DNA of 64,000 bases from an uncultured Eubacteriales bacterium. GTDB lineage: Bacteria > Bacillota > Clostridia > Oscillospirales > CAG-272. The DNA is taken from assembly GCA_934525675.1 (NCBI GenBank), contig CAKSZH010000005.1:102978-166977 (forward strand), written 5' to 3'. Both the position numbers and the translations under genes were made by a program. This document shows, piece by piece, positions 8,542-17,790 of the stretch. The notes beneath the pieces were generated by a model. It was not told the DNA's origin and ran no database searches. It worked only from the letters and a program-made list of their open reading frames with translations. Each line of letters begins with the position of its first letter. The stretch's first letter is position 1.

Positions 8542-10203
8542 TTACCTTGCCTGCTTTGCGTACCAGTCGTTGATTTCCGCGGTAACCTCGTCTCCGCCGA
8601 TTCTTTTCCAGGAGGAAACAAACGAATCCCACGTCGAATCAATGTCTTTTTCACCCATGATTACTTTCAGATAATACTCTTCCACTTCCTGTGCCATGAT
8701 TGCGCCCTTGCTTGACATTGCCGGAGTGGAAATCCCGTAGAATTCATCATATACCACTCGTTTTTCCACATCGTATACGTTGACGATCTGTGCCCAGGCA
8801 CCGTCTTTGTTGACGCGCGTTGCAATGTTCATGAACATATTTTCTTGGTACTTGGTGGCGAAGGAATCTTCTTTCCAGATAAGATACTCGGGGTATGCAT
8901 CCCACAGTTTTTTCATGTGGGCTGTCCAGTTTTCGGGAGCGGGACCCTCTGCTTTCGGGTCGATTTCCAGCTGCTTGTTGATTTCAATGAACTGTTCGTT
9001 GATGTCGTAGGGATCATAGAACTGCGTGGGGCACCAGCTCCAGACATAACCGTTTTCGGCAGCGGCTTCCGGCTTCCCGTCAAGCTCAATATACATATTG
9101 ATCATCTTGAACAGTGCCTCCGGGTTTTTGCACTTTTTATTGACAACATAATAGAATTCGACCTGCTGGCGATCAACGACTACATTCTGTCCGTCTGCAA
9201 GCGGTATTTCGGCTGCAACCCAGTTATCTCCGTTGCCGACTGCCGTGCCCAAAGGATACTCGAACTGCCACCAGGGACCAATCACAACGCCGCATTTGCC
9301 GCCAAGAACATCTGCCTGAACGGCGTCCACCGTAGAAGCGGCAACATCCTTGGTCAGGATGCCTTCTTTGTACAACTTGTTCAGCCAGCGGAGAGCAGTC
9401 TTGCTGTTTTCCGAGATTTCGTCGGCATGAAGCTGACCGTCGGAGCCGAGCAGCCAGGAATACGGGCTTGCCCCGAACATTTTCATATAATTATCAATGG
9501 AAAAGTACGAGCCGGCCACTTTATTGCTCATGGCAAGACCGCAGGTCGCACCTTTTTTGTCCTTGAATGCTTTCAGTACCGTGTACAGTTCTTCGGGATT
9601 GGTCGGGACCGAAAGGTGAAGCTCGTCCAGCCAATCCTTGCGGATGTACATCACCGGAACACCTCTGCGGTTGTCGGAGTACTGCGGCACGGCATAAATG
9701 CTGCCATTCTCGTCAGTCAGCCGCTTGATGACTTCGGGATCACGGTTCAGAAATGTCTTCACGTCATCCGAGGCATACTCGTAAGCCGTTTTCAGATCTT
9801 TGAGCATTCCGGCTTCCTTGAGAGCAGCGTAGTCGCTTGCCGTTACCTTGAAAATATCCGGCAGCTCGTTGGCGAGCATGGAGAGGCTGAGTTTTTCGCT
9901 GTACTGCGTCGGGGGAACCTTCCATAAATAGGTGAACTCAATATTCAGCTTTTCTTTCATCAATCTGATGAATGCCTGGTTGTCGGGAGTGACGCTTTGC
10001 GGCACACGGCTGTCATTGTGTGCCTGATACTCCATTACACCGGTGATTTTGACGGTTTCCTCATATTTTCCGAACGGGTCACGAGTCGGATCGTCATAGT
10101 CCGGTCCGCTGTCACCACGGACTCCGCCACAGGCAGTCAGCCCCACGACTGACAGAACAGCTAATACGGCACAACATATCCTGATGAACTTGAATTTCGG
10201 CAT
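8542..10203 (-). CDS. Extracellular solute-binding lipoprotein (LplA-type, family 1)
   Basis: A 553-residue binding protein for the CUT1 importer encoded just downstream. The signal ends in LTAC with lipidated Cys25. The mature part shows the sugar-binding fold: TGVMEYQAHNDS, a mid-region ANELPDIFKV, then GSIYAVPQ and YIRKDWLDEL, which are typical for large LplA-like proteins that capture oligosaccharides. The length (about 550) is normal for this subfamily and larger than simple sugar-binding proteins. ATG at 10203 has GGAGG about 10 bases before it. A matching promoter lies 93 bp upstream (10296-10324). First gene of the transport operon, so probably the most expressed. Confidence 0.93.
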   Translation of the reverse strand: MPKFKFIRICCAVLAVLSVVGLTACGGVRGDSGPDYDDPTRDPFGKYEETVKITGVMEYQAHNDSRVPQSVTPDNQAFIRLMKEKLNIEFTYLWKVPPTQYSEKLSLSMLANELPDIFKVTASDYAALKEAGMLKDLKTAYEYASDDVKTFLNRDPEVIKRLTDENGSIYAVPQYSDNRRGVPVMYIRKDWLDELHLSVPTNPEELYTVLKAFKDKKGATCGLAMSNKVAGSYFSIDNYMKMFGASPYSWLLGSDGQLHADEISENSKTALRWLNKLYKEGILTKDVAASTVDAVQADVLGGKCGVVIGPWWQFEYPLGTAVGNGDNWVAAEIPLADGQNVVVDRQQVEFYYVVNKKCKNPEALFKMINMYIELDGKPEAAAENGYVWSWCPTQFYDPYDINEQFIEINKQLEIDPKAEGPAPENWTAHMKKLWDAYPEYLIWKEDSFATKYQENMFMNIATRVNKDGAWAQIVNVYDVEKRVVYDEFYGISTPAMSSKGAIMAQEVEEYYLKVIMGEKDIDSTWDSFVSSWKRIGGDEVTAEINDWYAKQAR

Positions 10204-10295
10204 TTTTCTTCCTCCTTGACAAATACCGGTCACAACGACCGATTTTTTTACCGTGAATGCGGCAGGCCAGCGAATTTTCACGATTTTACATATTT

Positions 10296-10324
10296 ATTTT
10301 ACAATATGTGTGCACCTTGTTCAA
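10296..10324 (-). promoter_or_regulatory. Sigma-A-type promoter of the sugar transport operon
   Basis: Read on the minus strand: TTGAAC (10319-10324), a 17-base spacer, TAAAAT (10296-10301). It lies about 90 bp before the ATG of the binding-protein gene and just past the terminator of the two-component genes, so it starts the transport and glycosidase operon. Confidence 0.75.
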
Positions 10325-10365
10325 TATTTGATTTTTTACATTCTCTTGATTTGTTTGCTTTTATG

Positions 10366-10392
10366 AAAAAGGAGCCTTCCGAAAAAGGCTCC
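10366..10392 (-). terminator. Rho-independent terminator after the two-component genes
   Basis: On the minus strand GGAGCCTT (complement of 10385-10392), a six-base loop, AAGGCTCC (complement of 10371-10378) and a run of five T (10366-10370). It sits 16 bp past the stop of the response-regulator gene and separates the regulatory pair from the transport operon. Confidence 0.8.
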
Positions 10393-10407
10393 CTGTGTGC
10401 ATCGGTA

Positions 10408-11568
10408 TCATTCGTCCTGCTCTCGTCTGCTTCTGCGGAATGTGCCCGGCGAACAGCCGTTGCATTTGGCAAACGCCATGCCGAACTGTGTGGAATTACT
10501 GAATCCGCATCTGGCGGCGATATCCTGAACAAACCCGTCCGTCTCAATCAGCAGTTTTTTTGCAAGCTCCATACGTTTGCCCAGAATATACGTGTGAAGA
10601 GTACTGCCCATAACCATCTTGAATTTACGGGAAAGATATGCCGGGTTGTAATACACCGCGGAGGCAAGGGAAACCAAGGACAGATCTTCGTTCAGGTGTT
10701 TGTCGATATAGTCAGCGATGCCGGCGATCACCTCGTCATCACAGCCGTCCTGCTGCGGAACGGCTTTTGTTGTGTTGAGAAAATACAGAACATTGAATCT
10801 GGTTCCGCCCGTTTGGGATAAACTGCGGAAGCGACTGTCGGCAGGAACGGAAGAAGGCGGGTCAAATACAAACGTACTGTAATCGCCGGTTTGTTCATAC
10901 AGATCCTGCTGTAACCGTTTGGCTCGTTCCTCGATTACGCTGACACTTTCATCGCTGTCAATCGCGGCAAGTATTTCTTTTCCGTTTGCAGTGACGGCTA
11001 CCTCTCCCGCAAACGTGTTCCGCACGATTTCGGGGAGTCCGTCGCTTACGGACGGGAGCCGGATCAAAAGGAAAACCGAGTTCCCGTAAACTTCTTTGCC
11101 GTCGGAAACCGCCTGCCGCAATTTTAAGTCCCCGAGTTGTTCGGACAACTCCCGGTTCAACTGCCGTTCGCGGAGCAGGTCGGCATTCTTTTTGCGTTCC
11201 GCCTCAATTGCTGTCATTTTTTCTTTGACCGTCCGGAGCAGAACATCATCGTTTTCCAGCTTCAGCACATAAGAAACGTCCGGCAGCTTCATGGCTTCAT
11301 ACGCGTAGGAAAAGTCACTGTGCCCGGTCAGAAATACGATTTTCAGTTCCGGATAGGACCGGAGCAGATCCCGGCAAAGTGACAAGCCGTTCTGCCTCGG
11401 CATATTGATATCGCAAACGACAATATCCAGATAATGAGTACCGGCAAATTTCTTTGCTTCCTGTGCACTGTAGCACACTGCTATTTCAACATCGGCATCC
11501 AGTTCTCCGAGCGTGTATGCGATGCCGTCTGCAATGTTATGCTCGTCGTCAATGACCAGAATCGTCAT
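10408..11568 (-). CDS. AraC-type response regulator (YesN-like)
   Basis: A 386-residue DNA-binding response regulator that probably activates the adjacent sugar-uptake operon when phosphorylated. The receiver domain (1-120) shows the acidic pair Asp7-Asp8, phospho-acceptor Asp53 (VCDINMP), TGH near 81-83 and the conserved Lys103. A long helical and divergent middle region follows (about 120-280). The C-terminal AraC-type double helix-turn-helix (about 285-385) includes LSLVSLASAVYYNPAYLSR and IAARCGFSNSTQFGMAF. Its ATG overlaps the end of the kinase gene by 20 bp. Only one operon with carbohydrate genes follows, which makes it the natural target. Confidence 0.93.
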   Translation of the reverse strand: MTILVIDDEHNIADGIAYTLGELDADVEIAVCYSAQEAKKFAGTHYLDIVVCDINMPRQNGLSLCRDLLRSYPELKIVFLTGHSDFSYAYEAMKLPDVSYVLKLENDDVLLRTVKEKMTAIEAERKKNADLLRERQLNRELSEQLGDLKLRQAVSDGKEVYGNSVFLLIRLPSVSDGLPEIVRNTFAGEVAVTANGKEILAAIDSDESVSVIEERAKRLQQDLYEQTGDYSTFVFDPPSSVPADSRFRSLSQTGGTRFNVLYFLNTTKAVPQQDGCDDEVIAGIADYIDKHLNEDLSLVSLASAVYYNPAYLSRKFKMVMGSTLHTYILGKRMELAKKLLIETDGFVQDIAARCGFSNSTQFGMAFAKCNGCSPGTFRRSRREQDE

Positions 11569-13285
11569 GAGACGGGTCCTCCTCTCCCTGAATCTTCAGA
11601 TGAATTGTGACGCGCAGTCCGCCGATCCCGCTGCGGTCGACCTCCAGCTTTCCGTGCCCGTTGGCATAGTGTTCCAGTCTGCGGCTGACATTGACAAGTC
11701 CGGAGGTCTCGGCAGCATCCGACAGACTGGCGGAGATTGCCCGGAGCCGGTCGTCGGCAATTTCTCCGTTGTCTTCCAATGTTATAATGAGCTCTTCTCC
11801 GATGCTCTTGTATTCTACACGGAAAATACCGTCTTCCTTGTCGGAAAAAGCATATTTGTACGCGTTTTCTGCAATCGGTTGCAGGCACAGCTTCGGAATC
11901 GGCAGATCGCGGAACTGATCGGGAAGCGGCTGTACCTGTACGTTGACCCTGTCGCCGAAACGCATTTGCTGAATCCGGAGATAGTTCTGCAGATTTTCCG
12001 CCTCGTCCTTAAGCGTGACAATCGGTGCGGCGTTTCTTGTGATGTATAAGAACAGCTTTGACAGGTTTTCTGTCATCAGTGCCACGCTTTCCATATCGCC
12101 CATTTTACAGAAACTCCGGATATTTGCAAAACAGTTGTACAGAAAATGCGGATTGATCTGCGCCTGAAGTGCTTTGAATTCACTTTCGGTACGCATGACT
12201 CTCTGACGGTAGTTTTCCTCAATGTAACCGGAGACGGAAGAGGTCATATAATTGAATCCGTCGTACACGTACTGAAAGTCCGAAGAAATTCTGTCGTTCA
12301 GCCGTACATCGAAGTTGCCTTTACTGACCTCATTCATCGCGTTCAGCAGTTTTGCATAAGGTTTGTTGAAGAAGCGAAGGAAAATGACAAACAGTACAAA
12401 CGCCGTCAGGCAAAGCAGAACGCACGCCACAATAAAAAAGATGGTGTAAAGCGGAAGGTTCGTGTCAACCGACGACACTTCAAAGAAAGAGTACAGCGGG
12501 ATCGCGCCGAGAATTTCCGTGTGATAGATGACCCTTCCTTTTTCCAGAATCGGCTTGTCCATTGGTTCGCGGGAAAACACTCCCGCGAGTTCCTTTTCAT
12601 TGTCGGTACAAACGATACCAAGCCGGTTGTTATCGGAGTGTGGCATGGTACGGACCTGCGGCATGGCGGTCAAAGACAGACTCTTCGTAATATAGTCTGT
12701 GCTGAGCTGCATTACCAGTACGGCATTGTCCTGTGTCGACAGGGACAGAGAAATCAGAATGGATTGCCCGTTGTTTTTGATATTTCCGTCGTAGGTCGGG
12801 GAATATCTGTGTGCGGCGATTTCCGCATCCAGTAATTGCCTGCGCGTGTCATCACCGACAAATGTGTACATGGTATGATAAGACAGATCTTCTTCGGGAG
12901 CAATCCATAAAGCACAGGAATCCAGGATGTCATAGTAGGACGTGAGAGACAGAAGCTCCTCCATGGTTTTGTTGATTGCCTCATTGCGGGCATAGGAATC
13001 GGACTGAATCTTATCATAGTAATAGGACTTCAGACGGACGACTGTTTCGTCCTGCATCAGCGAGAATCCCGCGCGTGAAACGCTCTTGATATCGTTTACC
13101 AGGGCTTCAATCAATCCGTCATAGCTGTCTTCCACGAGTTGTCTGGTGCGGCGGTTTGCCGTTTCATTTGTGAAGACCAGATTTGCCGTAGCCAGACCGA
13201 CAAAGAGGACGACGATGAGCGTTTCTACCAGTGCGAAGATCGTTACCGATCGGATTCGCTTCGGCTTGCTTGCTTTGTTCTTCAT
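11549..13285 (-). CDS. Sensor histidine kinase (YesM-like)
   Basis: A 578-residue membrane kinase paired with the response regulator downstream. One membrane segment lies at about 15-37, an extracellular sensor domain follows up to about 278, a second membrane segment at 279-302, a HAMP-like linker (KGNFDVRL at about 325), then the His_kinase core: QINPHFLYN with phospho-acceptor His380, the N box LCLQPIAENAYKYAF and EDNGEIAD of the ATP site. YesM-type kinases sense extracellular oligosaccharides or cell-wall stress in relatives. The frame is open to 13417, but ATG at 13285 has a GGGGA site and its own promoter (13326-13354), and the extra 44 residues look non-coding. Confidence 0.92.
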   Translation of the reverse strand: MKNKASKPKRIRSVTIFALVETLIVVLFVGLATANLVFTNETANRRTRQLVEDSYDGLIEALVNDIKSVSRAGFSLMQDETVVRLKSYYYDKIQSDSYARNEAINKTMEELLSLTSYYDILDSCALWIAPEEDLSYHTMYTFVGDDTRRQLLDAEIAAHRYSPTYDGNIKNNGQSILISLSLSTQDNAVLVMQLSTDYITKSLSLTAMPQVRTMPHSDNNRLGIVCTDNEKELAGVFSREPMDKPILEKGRVIYHTEILGAIPLYSFFEVSSVDTNLPLYTIFFIVACVLLCLTAFVLFVIFLRFFNKPYAKLLNAMNEVSKGNFDVRLNDRISSDFQYVYDGFNYMTSSVSGYIEENYRQRVMRTESEFKALQAQINPHFLYNCFANIRSFCKMGDMESVALMTENLSKLFLYITRNAAPIVTLKDEAENLQNYLRIQQMRFGDRVNVQVQPLPDQFRDLPIPKLCLQPIAENAYKYAFSDKEDGIFRVEYKSIGEELIITLEDNGEIADDRLRAISASLSDAAETSGLVNVSRRLEHYANGHGKLEVDRSGIGGLRVTIHLKIQGEEDPSHDDSGH

Positions 13286-13325
13286 AAATCCCCGTTCAAA
13301 AAAGAAATACTCTTTATTCAAAAAC

Positions 13326-13354
13326 AGTATATCACCGTCGCAGGGAATCGTCAA
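13326..13354 (-). promoter_or_regulatory. Sigma-A-type promoter of the kinase-regulator pair
   Basis: On the minus strand TTGACG (13349-13354), a 17-base spacer and TATACT (13326-13331). The start codon of the kinase is 41 bp downstream of the -10 box, leaving a short leader. Confidence 0.8.
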
Positions 13355-13765
13355 TACCCGTCTTGGAGAGAAAGAGCGACGGGGTCTTCCCGCGAAACTA
13401 TACGCTCGGAAATACACCCAGGATAATATTTAGGAAGTAAAACCGGTGGCGGGGAAGGGCGGGACAGGCGTTCTTCGTGTTTTTATACGGCCGGTTACTC
13501 TGAATTTATGAATAATATTTAATAATTATACATTTGCATACAAAAACGGGCGCTGTGCAAATTTATCTCGAAAAGTACCGAAAATCCGGCACGATGTCAC
13601 ATTTTTATAGGACAATATGATATTTTTGCAGGAATACTTGCAAAAATCAGCCCCGGATTTGCCGAAAATGAAAGGCTCCCTTCATTTTTTGCAGGCTTTT
13701 TGAGGAAAAAACAGCGTCCGGGGTGAATATTTAGTAGGAATATTTATAAAATTTTCGTTTTCCTG

Positions 13766-13794
13766 TTGCAATTTGAGAGAAATAGTTGTATAAT
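13766..13794 (+). promoter_or_regulatory. Sigma-A-type promoter of the surface/uptake locus
   Basis: TTGCAA (13766-13771), a 17-base spacer, and a perfect TATAAT (13789-13794). It lies about 107 bp before the first lipoprotein gene. Two AATATTTA words (13726, 13739) sit just upstream. It is the only strong promoter seen before the transporter genes, so it may drive a long transcript. Confidence 0.8.
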
Positions 13795-13901
13795 GATTAC
13801 TTGTAAAATGCGCATTTTGTTTGAACCGCGGTTGGGAGCGCGGCGAAGCAATGCCGAAAGGCGGATTTCGCCGGAAGGAGAGGTTGAAACGGTTTTCTGA
13901 A

Positions 13902-15053
13902 ATGAAAAAGAAAATAGGATTGATTGTGACGGTCTGTCTGCTTGCACTGCTCGCGTTGGCGAGCTGTTCGGACAGCACCCGGAATTATGACGACCGTGCC
14001 AAGGTCATCTTCGATCTGCAGGGCGGTCAGTACCAGAACAGCGAACGGGCGATTACATATTATTATGCGTTTGCGCCCGGAACCAAGAATCTGATCAGCG
14101 ATCCCGAAACACTGTCCGGTAAAAAGGTGGAGCGCACCGGTTACCGGCTTGCGGGGTGGTACACCGGTACCGTCGAAGCGGACGGCTCCGTGACCCTCGG
14201 CGAGAAATGGGATTTTGACGTCAACAAGGTCGGCGACGACGGCGTGACGCTGTACGCCAAGTGGGAAAAGAACGTCCGCTTTACGTATGAGGTCTGCTAC
14301 CGCGACGCGGACGGCAACATCCAGGTGCTCGGTACCTATGAGGTGGATGCGGACGAGGGATTCGACGATTCCCGTAACTACGCCGCAAAGCGTCTGGGAT
14401 ACACCTCGATCGGTGTGTACCGCGATGCCGACGGAACGATTGTGGACGAGAGCTACAAGCACCCCGGCGGAACGACCGACGTTGCGGTTCAGGTATTCCC
14501 GGAATACATTGAAGGCGAATACAGCATTGTCCGTACCGCAAATGACCTTGCAAAAGCAAAGAACAAAAACATCTATCTGATGAACGACATCGATTTCGGC
14601 GGAAAGACCTTCGGCGGGTTCGGCGATTATAAGGGCGTGATCGAGGGCAACGGCTACGCGATCCGCAACTTCGTCCTGACCTATGCCAAAGACAAGAGCG
14701 CCATGGTGAACGATCCTGATCTCGGGGAAGGAAATCTTCTCTGCATCAGCCTGTTCGATTCCCTCAAGGGCGCAACCGTCCGGAATATTTCCTTTACGGA
14801 TTTCACGGTTGACATCAGCACCGGATTCAACGCCACGCAGCAGATCTTGTTTGCTCCGCTTGCCATGAAGTTGTCTTCCTCCGTGCTTGAAAATGTGACG
14901 GTCTCCCTGTCCTACACCGTCGGTGAACTTCCCAAAGACTTCGACCCCTCCGAAAACCTCATCCTTGTAACTGACAGATCTTATTTCTACGCCCCCGATG
15001 GTGATACCTCTACCGTGAACGTGGAACTGACTGTGACCAAAGACTCTGAATAA
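13902..15053 (+). CDS. Lipoprotein with InlB-type (Flg_new) repeat
   Basis: A 383-residue lipoprotein of unknown function at the head of the surface locus. The signal ends in ALASC with lipidated Cys22. Residues about 34-115 match the Listeria-Bacteroides (InlB B) repeat: VIFDLQGGQY, YRLAGWYTG and VTLYAKWE. The C-terminal half (about 200-380) is beta-rich with MNDIDFGGKTFGGFG and KGVIEGNGYAIRNF, which resembles the beta-helix/GLUG-like segments of cell-surface proteins. ATG at 13902 is 21 bases after GGAAGGAG; a TTG at 13884, in frame and three bases past that site, could be the true start and would add six residues. Position before the peptide-transport genes suggests a shared transcript. 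Confidence 0.8.
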   Translation: MKKKIGLIVTVCLLALLALASCSDSTRNYDDRAKVIFDLQGGQYQNSERAITYYYAFAPGTKNLISDPETLSGKKVERTGYRLAGWYTGTVEADGSVTLGEKWDFDVNKVGDDGVTLYAKWEKNVRFTYEVCYRDADGNIQVLGTYEVDADEGFDDSRNYAAKRLGYTSIGVYRDADGTIVDESYKHPGGTTDVAVQVFPEYIEGEYSIVRTANDLAKAKNKNIYLMNDIDFGGKTFGGFGDYKGVIEGNGYAIRNFVLTYAKDKSAMVNDPDLGEGNLLCISLFDSLKGATVRNISFTDFTVDISTGFNATQQILFAPLAMKLSSSVLENVTVSLSYTVGELPKDFDPSENLILVTDRSYFYAPDGDTSTVNVELTVTKDSE

Positions 15054-15109
15054 CGCGCGGCAAGAATGACCAACGATCTTGCAATCTGAATTTCGATAGG
15101 AGATATAAC

Positions 15110-17722
15110 ATGAAAAAGAAGATTCTCAAGAGTGTTCTTTCGATCACTCTCGCCGCACTGATGCTGGTGAGTCTCTGCTTCTGCGGCAAAACGCCGAGCG
15201 GCGACGACCCGACCAAAAAGGGATATAATAATGAAACCGATCCGCTCGTGTTCTCGACGCAGGAAGTCGACAAGGTGTTCAATCCCTTCTTCTCGACCTC
15301 CGCGACCGACGGCAACGTGGTCGGCATGACCCAGATTTCCATGCTCGGCAATGACAAGAACGGCAAAGTCGCTTACGGCGATAACGAATCCGTCGTTGTC
15401 AAGGATCTGGCGACCATCACGACCGGTACGCCCGACGTTGACCAGACCACGACGTATTATTTCGTTCTGAAGAACAATGTGCGTTTCTCCAACGGTTCCT
15501 ATCTGACCATGAAGGACGTGCTCTTCAACCTGTACGTTTACCTGGATCCCGCATACACCGGTTCCAGCACCATTTACTCCACCGATATCGTCGGTCTGGC
15601 GGCTTACCGTACCCAGAGCCAGGACGAAAAGGAACAGGAGAGTTTCAAGCTCCAGTTCCAGCTCGTCGCTTCCTCCCGTATCAGCGCACTGGTCGATGCG
15701 GCGGAAGAGATCCTCGACAAGGACAACAGCCTCAGCGCAGATCAGTTCCGCACCCAGCTGGAAGCATACACCAACCGCGCAGAGCGTTACAAGAACGTCA
15801 TCAAGGACTACGACAAGGCGCTCGAGCTGTTCCGCAAGGAGCTGGAGAGCGACTACAGCAACTCGCTTGACTCCTACGATACCATCACTTTTGCCGACAA
15901 CGACGGCAACGTTTACAAGAATCTTCTGACCACCGACGTGGAAGCATTCCTTTATAATGAAGGCTACATCAAGTGGAACAAGAAGAACGCGGTTCTCGAA
16001 TACAACTGCGGCAAGGCAGAAACCGTCAAGACCTGGACGAAGGAATATGCGATCAACTGGGTCTATGAAGCAAAGATTCCGGATTCCATCGGCGAGATCG
16101 TTACCTACTGGGTGACCGCTACCGAGCTTTCCACCTACCTCACCAACGAGGCAATGGAAGAGTACTTCAAGGACGGCGACCGCAAGTTCAAGAACATTTC
16201 CGGTATCCAGTTCATCAACCGCAAGGAATCCGTCACGGTTAACGGTGTCACTTACGACGTTCCTACCTACCGCGCTGACGGTTCCGTCGAAAGCGGCAAC
16301 GAAGTCCTTGCAATCACCATCAACAATGTTGACCCCAAGGCAATCTGGAACTTCTCCTTCGCAGTCGCTCCGATGTACTATTACTCGGACGAGGAGCACA
16401 TCAAGGCATTTGACTATGAGTCCAACTTCGGCGTGGAATATTCTTCCCAGACCTTCATGAACAACGTCGTCAAGAACCCCGACAAGATCGGTGTTCCGGT
16501 CGGCGCAGGCCCTTACGCCGCAAGTAAGTCCACCGGCGGTATCGACAATGTCTCCGCAGGCGATTTCTACAACCTCGGTATCATCTACTACGAGAGAAAC
16601 CCCTACTACGTCATGGGCCCCGCTGTCATCAACAAGGTCCGTTTCCAGGTGGTTTCCGCAAACCAGATGCTCAACTCGCTCTATACCGGTGAAATCGATT
16701 TCGCAGAACCCAACGCAAAGCCCGAGACCATCACCGAGCTGGACGGCAAGAAGTCGGACGGCATCGCAAACAAGTCCGTTACCACCTCCGGTTACGGCTA
16801 TATCGGCATCAACGCCGGCAAGGTGCCGGATATGAAGGTCCGTCAGGCAATCATGCACAGCATCAACACCCAGGACTGCGTGGACTACTACAAGACCACG
16901 GCAAAGGCAATTTACCGTTCGATGTCTCTCTCCAGCTGGGCATATCCGGCCGGCGCTACCGCTTACTATCCTTACATCGGCGGCAAGGTGCCGGAAGACC
17001 TTACGGTTGTCAACCCCGATTATGCGGATTTCTGCCGGAAGAAGGGCAAATCCGCCGGTGACACCTTTACGACGGAGGAGCAGCAGGAATTCATCCGCGG
17101 ACTGGTTGAGGACGCAGGATACACGCTCAACGGCGACGGCGTTTACCAGAAGGGCACCTCGGTTCTGAAGTACACCTTCACGATCGCAGGCGAAGAGACC
17201 GACCATCCCGCATGGAATGCTCTTTACCGCGCAGGCAACTTCCTCAACACGGTCGGCTTCCAGATCAACACGACGACCGATGCGAACGCACTCAAGAAGC
17301 TGTCTACCGGTGACCTGACTGTCTGGGCAGCTGCATGGGGCTCCACCATCGACCCGGATATGTACCAGGTCTACCACATCGACTCCACCGCAACCTCGAC
17401 CTGGAACTGGGGCTACCGCCAGATCAAGCTCAACGCGGGCGGCAAATATGACGAAGAGCTTGCACTCATCAATGAACTTTCCGAGCTGATCGACGAAGGC
17501 AGAAGCACCAACGACGAAAAGAAGCGCGCGAGAATCTACTCCGAGGCGCTTGACATCGTCATGCAGCTTGCAATCGAACTTCCGACCTATCAGAGAGACG
17601 ACCTGTTTGCTTACAACATCAACAAGATCGACGCGTCTACCCTGACGCCGGACAGCGATCTGTCCCCCTACAAGGGCTTGACCAGCGATCTCTACAAAGT
17701 GTCGCTTAACAAGGAGCGGTAA
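15110..17722 (+). CDS. Oligopeptide-type ABC transporter binding protein, enlarged (family 5)
   Basis: An 870-residue extracellular binding protein of the OppA/DppA type. Family features include VKDLATITTG, VLKNNVRFSNGSYLTMKDVLFN, VPVGAGPY, MKVRQAIMHSI and the late TVWAAAWGST and YRQIKLNAGG region. Usual members have 520-620 residues; here about 250 residues (about 165-420) are inserted, partly helical and charged (EEILDKDNSL, ELFRKELES). The signal ends SLCFC; Cys25 would follow Phe, which is unusual for a lipobox, and Cys23 is an alternative, so lipid attachment needs proof. Codon use is strongly biased toward a few codons, typical of a highly expressed gene. It is the first gene of a complete binding protein-permease-permease-ATPase-ATPase set. 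Confidence 0.9.
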   Translation: MKKKILKSVLSITLAALMLVSLCFCGKTPSGDDPTKKGYNNETDPLVFSTQEVDKVFNPFFSTSATDGNVVGMTQISMLGNDKNGKVAYGDNESVVVKDLATITTGTPDVDQTTTYYFVLKNNVRFSNGSYLTMKDVLFNLYVYLDPAYTGSSTIYSTDIVGLAAYRTQSQDEKEQESFKLQFQLVASSRISALVDAAEEILDKDNSLSADQFRTQLEAYTNRAERYKNVIKDYDKALELFRKELESDYSNSLDSYDTITFADNDGNVYKNLLTTDVEAFLYNEGYIKWNKKNAVLEYNCGKAETVKTWTKEYAINWVYEAKIPDSIGEIVTYWVTATELSTYLTNEAMEEYFKDGDRKFKNISGIQFINRKESVTVNGVTYDVPTYRADGSVESGNEVLAITINNVDPKAIWNFSFAVAPMYYYSDEEHIKAFDYESNFGVEYSSQTFMNNVVKNPDKIGVPVGAGPYAASKSTGGIDNVSAGDFYNLGIIYYERNPYYVMGPAVINKVRFQVVSANQMLNSLYTGEIDFAEPNAKPETITELDGKKSDGIANKSVTTSGYGYIGINAGKVPDMKVRQAIMHSINTQDCVDYYKTTAKAIYRSMSLSSWAYPAGATAYYPYIGGKVPEDLTVVNPDYADFCRKKGKSAGDTFTTEEQQEFIRGLVEDAGYTLNGDGVYQKGTSVLKYTFTIAGEETDHPAWNALYRAGNFLNTVGFQINTTTDANALKKLSTGDLTVWAAAWGSTIDPDMYQVYHIDSTATSTWNWGYRQIKLNAGGKYDEELALINELSELIDEGRSTNDEKKRARIYSEALDIVMQLAIELPTYQRDDLFAYNINKIDASTLTPDSDLSPYKGLTSDLYKVSLNKER

Positions 17723-17734
17723 TACGCATCCGAT

Positions 17735-17763
17735 TCCGACTGCCGCCGAGGGCGGCAGTCGGA
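17735..17763 (+). other. Intercistronic hairpin
   Basis: A perfect inverted repeat, TCCGACTGCCGCC (17735-17747) and GGCGGCAGTCGGA (17751-17763), around a 3-base loop between the binding-protein gene and the first permease gene. No T-tract follows, so it is more likely an RNA-processing or stabilising hairpin that lets the binding protein be made in excess than a full terminator. Confidence 0.6.
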
Positions 17764-17790
17764 AAATCCACTCAGCAGTTCGGAGAAGAT

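Larger units (their letters stand above)
13286..13901. other. Divergent intergenic control region
   Basis: A 616-bp AT-rich stretch between two operons transcribed away from each other. It holds a minus-strand promoter (13326-13354), a plus-strand promoter (13766-13794), four exact copies of AATATTTA (13425, 13514, 13726, 13739), a 9-bp inverted repeat ATTTTTGCA / TGCAAAAAT (13622-13630 and 13639-13647) and two copies of TTTTTGCAGG (13623, 13686). No open frame with a ribosome site was found. The repeats could be operators, but AT-rich DNA produces such words by chance, so this is open. Confidence 0.6.

Noticed and set aside
13821..13901. Longer N-terminus of the 383-residue lipoprotein
   Set aside because: An upstream ATG at 13821 would place 27 Arg-rich residues before the signal peptide; the ribosome site lies between it and the chosen start.
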